A DNA stretch of 7,226 nucleotides from Promethearchaeota archaeon (GTDB taxonomy: Archaea > Asgardarchaeota > Lokiarchaeia > Sigynarchaeales > SOKP01): positions 1 to 7,226 of the forward strand of contig JAHPYY010000206.1 in the NCBI GenBank assembly GCA_019058515.1. Reading direction: 5' to 3'. A model generated the notes under the pieces. The model did no database searches. It was not told where the DNA came from and was given only the letters and a program-made list of their open reading frames with translations. Of the stretch, positions 4,994 to 7,226 are shown piece by piece (within the stretch, counting starts at the first letter, position 1; each line of letters starts with the position of its first letter). A program made the position numbers and the translations under genes.

Positions 4994-6724
4994 TTATTCA
5001 GATCGTAAATTTTTTTTGTCGATCTTTCCCACGCTCGTTAAAGGGAGCTCGGTAAGAAGAATAATTTTTTTAGGAACCTCGTAGGGAGCACATTGTTCTT
5101 TAGCGAAACTTATTATATTCTCTTTAAGTGCTCCTTCATTACCATCGTAACTATATTCTGGATCGAGTTGAACGTAGGCATTAACGATTTCCGAACCGGG
5201 TCTATCGGGATTTGGTTCTCCAATTAACGCAATCATGCCAATAGCGGGATGGGTAGATAGGACATCCTCTACTTTAGCTGAAAATACTTTAAAACCTCCC
5301 ACGATTATCATGTCCTTAGTTCGATCGACAATCTTTACATAACCATCCTCGTCCATAAAACCCACATCTCCCGAATGCATGAATCCATCTGTATCTATTG
5401 CTTTCTTCGTTTCTTCTGGTTTATTGTAATACCCTTGCATGACTAATGGTCCTCTAGCGCAAATTTCACCTGGCTCTCCTAGCGGAACCGGTTTGTTAGT
5501 CTCGGGATCCACGATCTTCAGTTCGACATTTTGAATCGGCATCCCTACTTTTCCAAGCTTTTTCTTTCCTATGGAAGGGTTCATCGTCGCTACTGGAGAC
5601 ATTTCAGTCATACCATAGAGCTCTAATAGTTTTCCCTGACCTACAATGCTCTCTAATGCTTCCTGAGACTCTTTAGGAAACGGAGAAGCCGCAGAAATAC
5701 ACATCCGTAGACTCGAGTGGTCTAACCTCTTGAACTTTCTAAAATTGATTAAGATCTGGTACAAAGAGGGAACATTTACTAAAATCGTTGGTTTATATTT
5801 TTTAATTTGGTTACAAATGTGAAGAGCGTCTCGAGGATTCGCAATTAAAATTTGTCCCCACCCAAGAAATACCGCGCTTTCGCATACCGTTAACCCCGCA
5901 ATATGGAACATAGGGAATCCAGAACATAGCATTCCTTCGCCTTGTTCCCATTGTAGCCAAGCATTTATGGCTTTAATATTTGACACGCAGTTACGATGGC
6001 TTAACATCGCTCCCTTCGGAGGACCGGTGGTACCACCTGTGTATTGAATCCAACCTATATCATCGGGGGTAAGATCTACTTCAGGCAGAGTATCGGGAAA
6101 TTTAGTAAGCACATCGTCGTGAAAATCATAAACGGTTTTTCCTTCAAGTGGAGTAACCGTCCCAGAAGGGATTTCTTGCACCGCCTTGATTTTTTCTTGG
6201 TCTTCCTTCGAGAACGAACCGAGTACGCTGGTTGCTACCACCAATTTTAGTTGAGGTAATTTGCTAGCGATTTTGGTTAATCTGTGTTCAAATATCGCAT
6301 CAAGCGTAACTAACGCTACATTTTTTCCTCCTTTTCCTAAATCGTCTAATTGATAATGCATTTGAACATCAGAAAGTAAAGGGCTAACTCCCGACACGAT
6401 ACACCCTGCTTTGAGCGTCCCAACTACGGAATAAACGTATTCAGGTATGTTTGCTAAATTAATTCCGACTACGTCTCCTTTTTTAAAGCCACTCTCAATT
6501 AACATATTTGCAAATTGGTTAGAACGCTTATCCAAGTCATGAAACGATATTTCTATCCCTTGGTACGCAAGAGCCATGACATCAGGGAACTTATCAAATG
6601 TTTCTCTTACCATTGCTGGATACGTAGTTTCAAACTCTTTCGGGTCGAGGTCCTCCAATCCTGAATCCCAATTCTTCTTCCAAAATCTTGAAGCATATGG
6701 ATTAGACATATTTAATTCTGTCAT
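4994..6724 (-). CDS. Acyl-CoA synthetase (AMP-forming), FadD/CaiC-like, complete
   Basis: The 576-residue product is full-length for this family. It should ligate a fatty or related carboxylic acid to CoA with ATP giving AMP and pyrophosphate, in the cytoplasm, feeding beta-oxidation or lipid metabolism. Motifs in order are the phosphate loop YTGGTTGPPKGA (228-239), LYGMTE (369-374), HSGD (450-453), DRTKD (467-471) with GGFKVF, and the C-terminal catalytic Lys in TSVGK (K567). The start is the ATG at 6724, which leaves a short leader after a good TATA/BRE; Met6 is an alternative. It aligns end to end without net length change with the truncated ligase at 1-1607. The most divergent part is residues about 165-200, before the phosphate loop, and the C-terminal half is nearly identical. 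The many synonymous differences in the DNA indicate an old duplication under strong selection, so the two may differ in substrate or expression. Confidence 0.95.
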   Translation of the reverse strand: MTELNMSNPYASRFWKKNWDSGLEDLDPKEFETTYPAMVRETFDKFPDVMALAYQGIEISFHDLDKRSNQFANMLIESGFKKGDVVGINLANIPEYVYSVVGTLKAGCIVSGVSPLLSDVQMHYQLDDLGKGGKNVALVTLDAIFEHRLTKIASKLPQLKLVVATSVLGSFSKEDQEKIKAVQEIPSGTVTPLEGKTVYDFHDDVLTKFPDTLPEVDLTPDDIGWIQYTGGTTGPPKGAMLSHRNCVSNIKAINAWLQWEQGEGMLCSGFPMFHIAGLTVCESAVFLGWGQILIANPRDALHICNQIKKYKPTILVNVPSLYQILINFRKFKRLDHSSLRMCISAASPFPKESQEALESIVGQGKLLELYGMTEMSPVATMNPSIGKKKLGKVGMPIQNVELKIVDPETNKPVPLGEPGEICARGPLVMQGYYNKPEETKKAIDTDGFMHSGDVGFMDEDGYVKIVDRTKDMIIVGGFKVFSAKVEDVLSTHPAIGMIALIGEPNPDRPGSEIVNAYVQLDPEYSYDGNEGALKENIISFAKEQCAPYEVPKKIILLTELPLTSVGKIDKKNLRSE

Positions 6725-6761
6725 TCTTATTACACTTTTTTCGTAAATTATATGTTGTAAT

Positions 6762-6774
6762 TATATAAATTTCC
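6762..6774 (-). promoter_or_regulatory. BRE/TATA promoter of the acyl-CoA synthetase gene
   Basis: On the minus strand, GGAA immediately precedes TTTATATA (6762-6769), a near-consensus archaeal TATA box with a purine-rich BRE. Transcription should start about 25 nt downstream, near 6740, giving a leader of about 16 nt before the ATG at 6724. A second AT box (CATATAAT, about 6747-6754) lies closer and would give leaderless mRNA. The rest of the gap 6725-6898 shows nothing else definite. Confidence 0.55.
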
Positions 6775-6887
6775 GACAAAATATTTAATACTATTTGTGA
6801 AATCGATTGAAATTGACATTCTTGTTTAATAGTCAGCTTCAAATGTAAAGGAAAGAATGAAAAAATTTGCGATTTCTTAGAATTGTT

Positions 6888-6893
6888 AAAAAA
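6888..6893 (-). terminator. T6 tract after the right-edge gene
   Basis: A six-A run on the plus strand gives U6 about 6 nt beyond the TAG at 6899-6901. It is a weak U-tract terminator candidate that would separate this gene from the ligase downstream. Confidence 0.3.
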
Positions 6894-6898
6894 TATAG

Positions 6899-7226
6899 CT
6901 AATCATTAGGGGCGAATGAACTAAGGTCGACTATAGCGTTTTGATATGCACCAACATCATTAAGATTTTGTAAGCCTGTCAGATCATGCAGTTTTGGTGT
7001 ACTTGGTATATTTAACCCTTTCTGGAAAACGGTCTTTAGGTTTTTTTGCCAAATATACCAGAGCATCATCCTTTTCGCGTCGGTAATACGCGAATCCAAC
7101 CCCATATTATGAAACGCCGAAATCAAGGCGAGATCTTCTTTAGTAAATAATCCGCTATACTTTTCGGGGAACTCTTGAAGGGGTTGTGGCACATTATCGC
7201 CTTCCCATGCTAATGTAGGGCTAAAG
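6899..7226 (-). CDS. Unrecognised protein, C-terminal fragment; 5' part beyond the window
   Basis: The frame is open from the right window edge to a TAG at 6899-6901 and encodes at least 108 residues. A GTG at 7192 is a possible but unlikely start. The frame continues upstream of it without a stop (FSPTLAWEGDN precedes the GTG-encoded Val), there is no TATA box or ribosome site just before it, and the sequence reads as the interior of a larger protein. I do not recognise the family. Visible features are a Pro/aromatic segment (QPLQEFPEKYSGLF), a predicted helical stretch rich in Met, Trp and Lys (DAKRMMLWYIWQKNLK), and a polar tail ending FAPND. There is no membrane segment. It is co-directional with the ligase downstream but separated by 174 bp containing a strong candidate promoter, so they are probably separate transcripts. 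Confidence 0.7.
   Translation of the reverse strand, partial: FSPTLAWEGDNVPQPLQEFPEKYSGLFTKEDLALISAFHNMGLDSRITDAKRMMLWYIWQKNLKTVFQKGLNIPSTPKLHDLTGLQNLNDVGAYQNAIVDLSSFAPND

Noticed and set aside
6044..6250. 68-residue plus-strand frame
   Set aside because: It is antisense to the second acyl-CoA synthetase; its apparent order derives from the conserved coding strand.

Overview
The window looks like chromosomal DNA from an AT-rich archaeon, most probably an Asgard archaeon of the Lokiarchaeia (Promethearchaeota) type. The evidence is the N-terminal domain of the leucine-rich-repeat protein (WGHCSN...GWAE...LHANMAFPLLKRL), which I remember from large Lokiarchaeal LRR families, together with archaeal-style TATA boxes close to start codons, no clear Shine-Dalgarno sites, and U-tract terminators. 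The assignment rests on sequence memory and has not been checked by a search.

Layout. (1) Positions 1-1607 (+) hold an acyl-CoA synthetase of the AMP-forming (FadD/CaiC-like) family that has lost about 42 N-terminal residues to the window edge. (2) Positions 1697-2297 (-) hold two in-frame tandem copies of a small cysteine-rich module. They are separated by a single amber codon and a U-rich tract, in DNA clearly richer in GC than its surroundings. (3) Positions 2440-3762 (+) encode an unrecognised 440-residue soluble protein. (4) Positions 3857-4954 (+) encode the LRR protein, with seven exact 23-residue repeats behind the Lokiarchaeal-type N-domain. (5) Positions 4994-6724 (-) hold a complete second acyl-CoA synthetase, a close paralogue of the first in the opposite orientation. 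(6) Positions 6899-7226 (-) hold the C-terminal end of an unrecognised protein that runs off the right edge.

How the parts relate. The two ligases would activate fatty or other carboxylic acids to CoA thioesters. They form an inverted pair enclosing about 3.4 kb of lineage-specific genes (Cys-rich modules, orphan protein, LRR protein). No operon is evident: gaps are about 90-180 bp, most genes have their own candidate TATA box, and T-runs follow several stops. The most unusual part is the amber-split Cys-module pair with its different base composition. The orphan and LRR genes are accessory-type genes of unknown role.

No stretch over 300 bases lacks a gene. The largest gaps, about 2261-2439 and 6725-6898, hold candidate promoters. 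I saw no tRNA, rRNA, CRISPR array or recognisable transposase.
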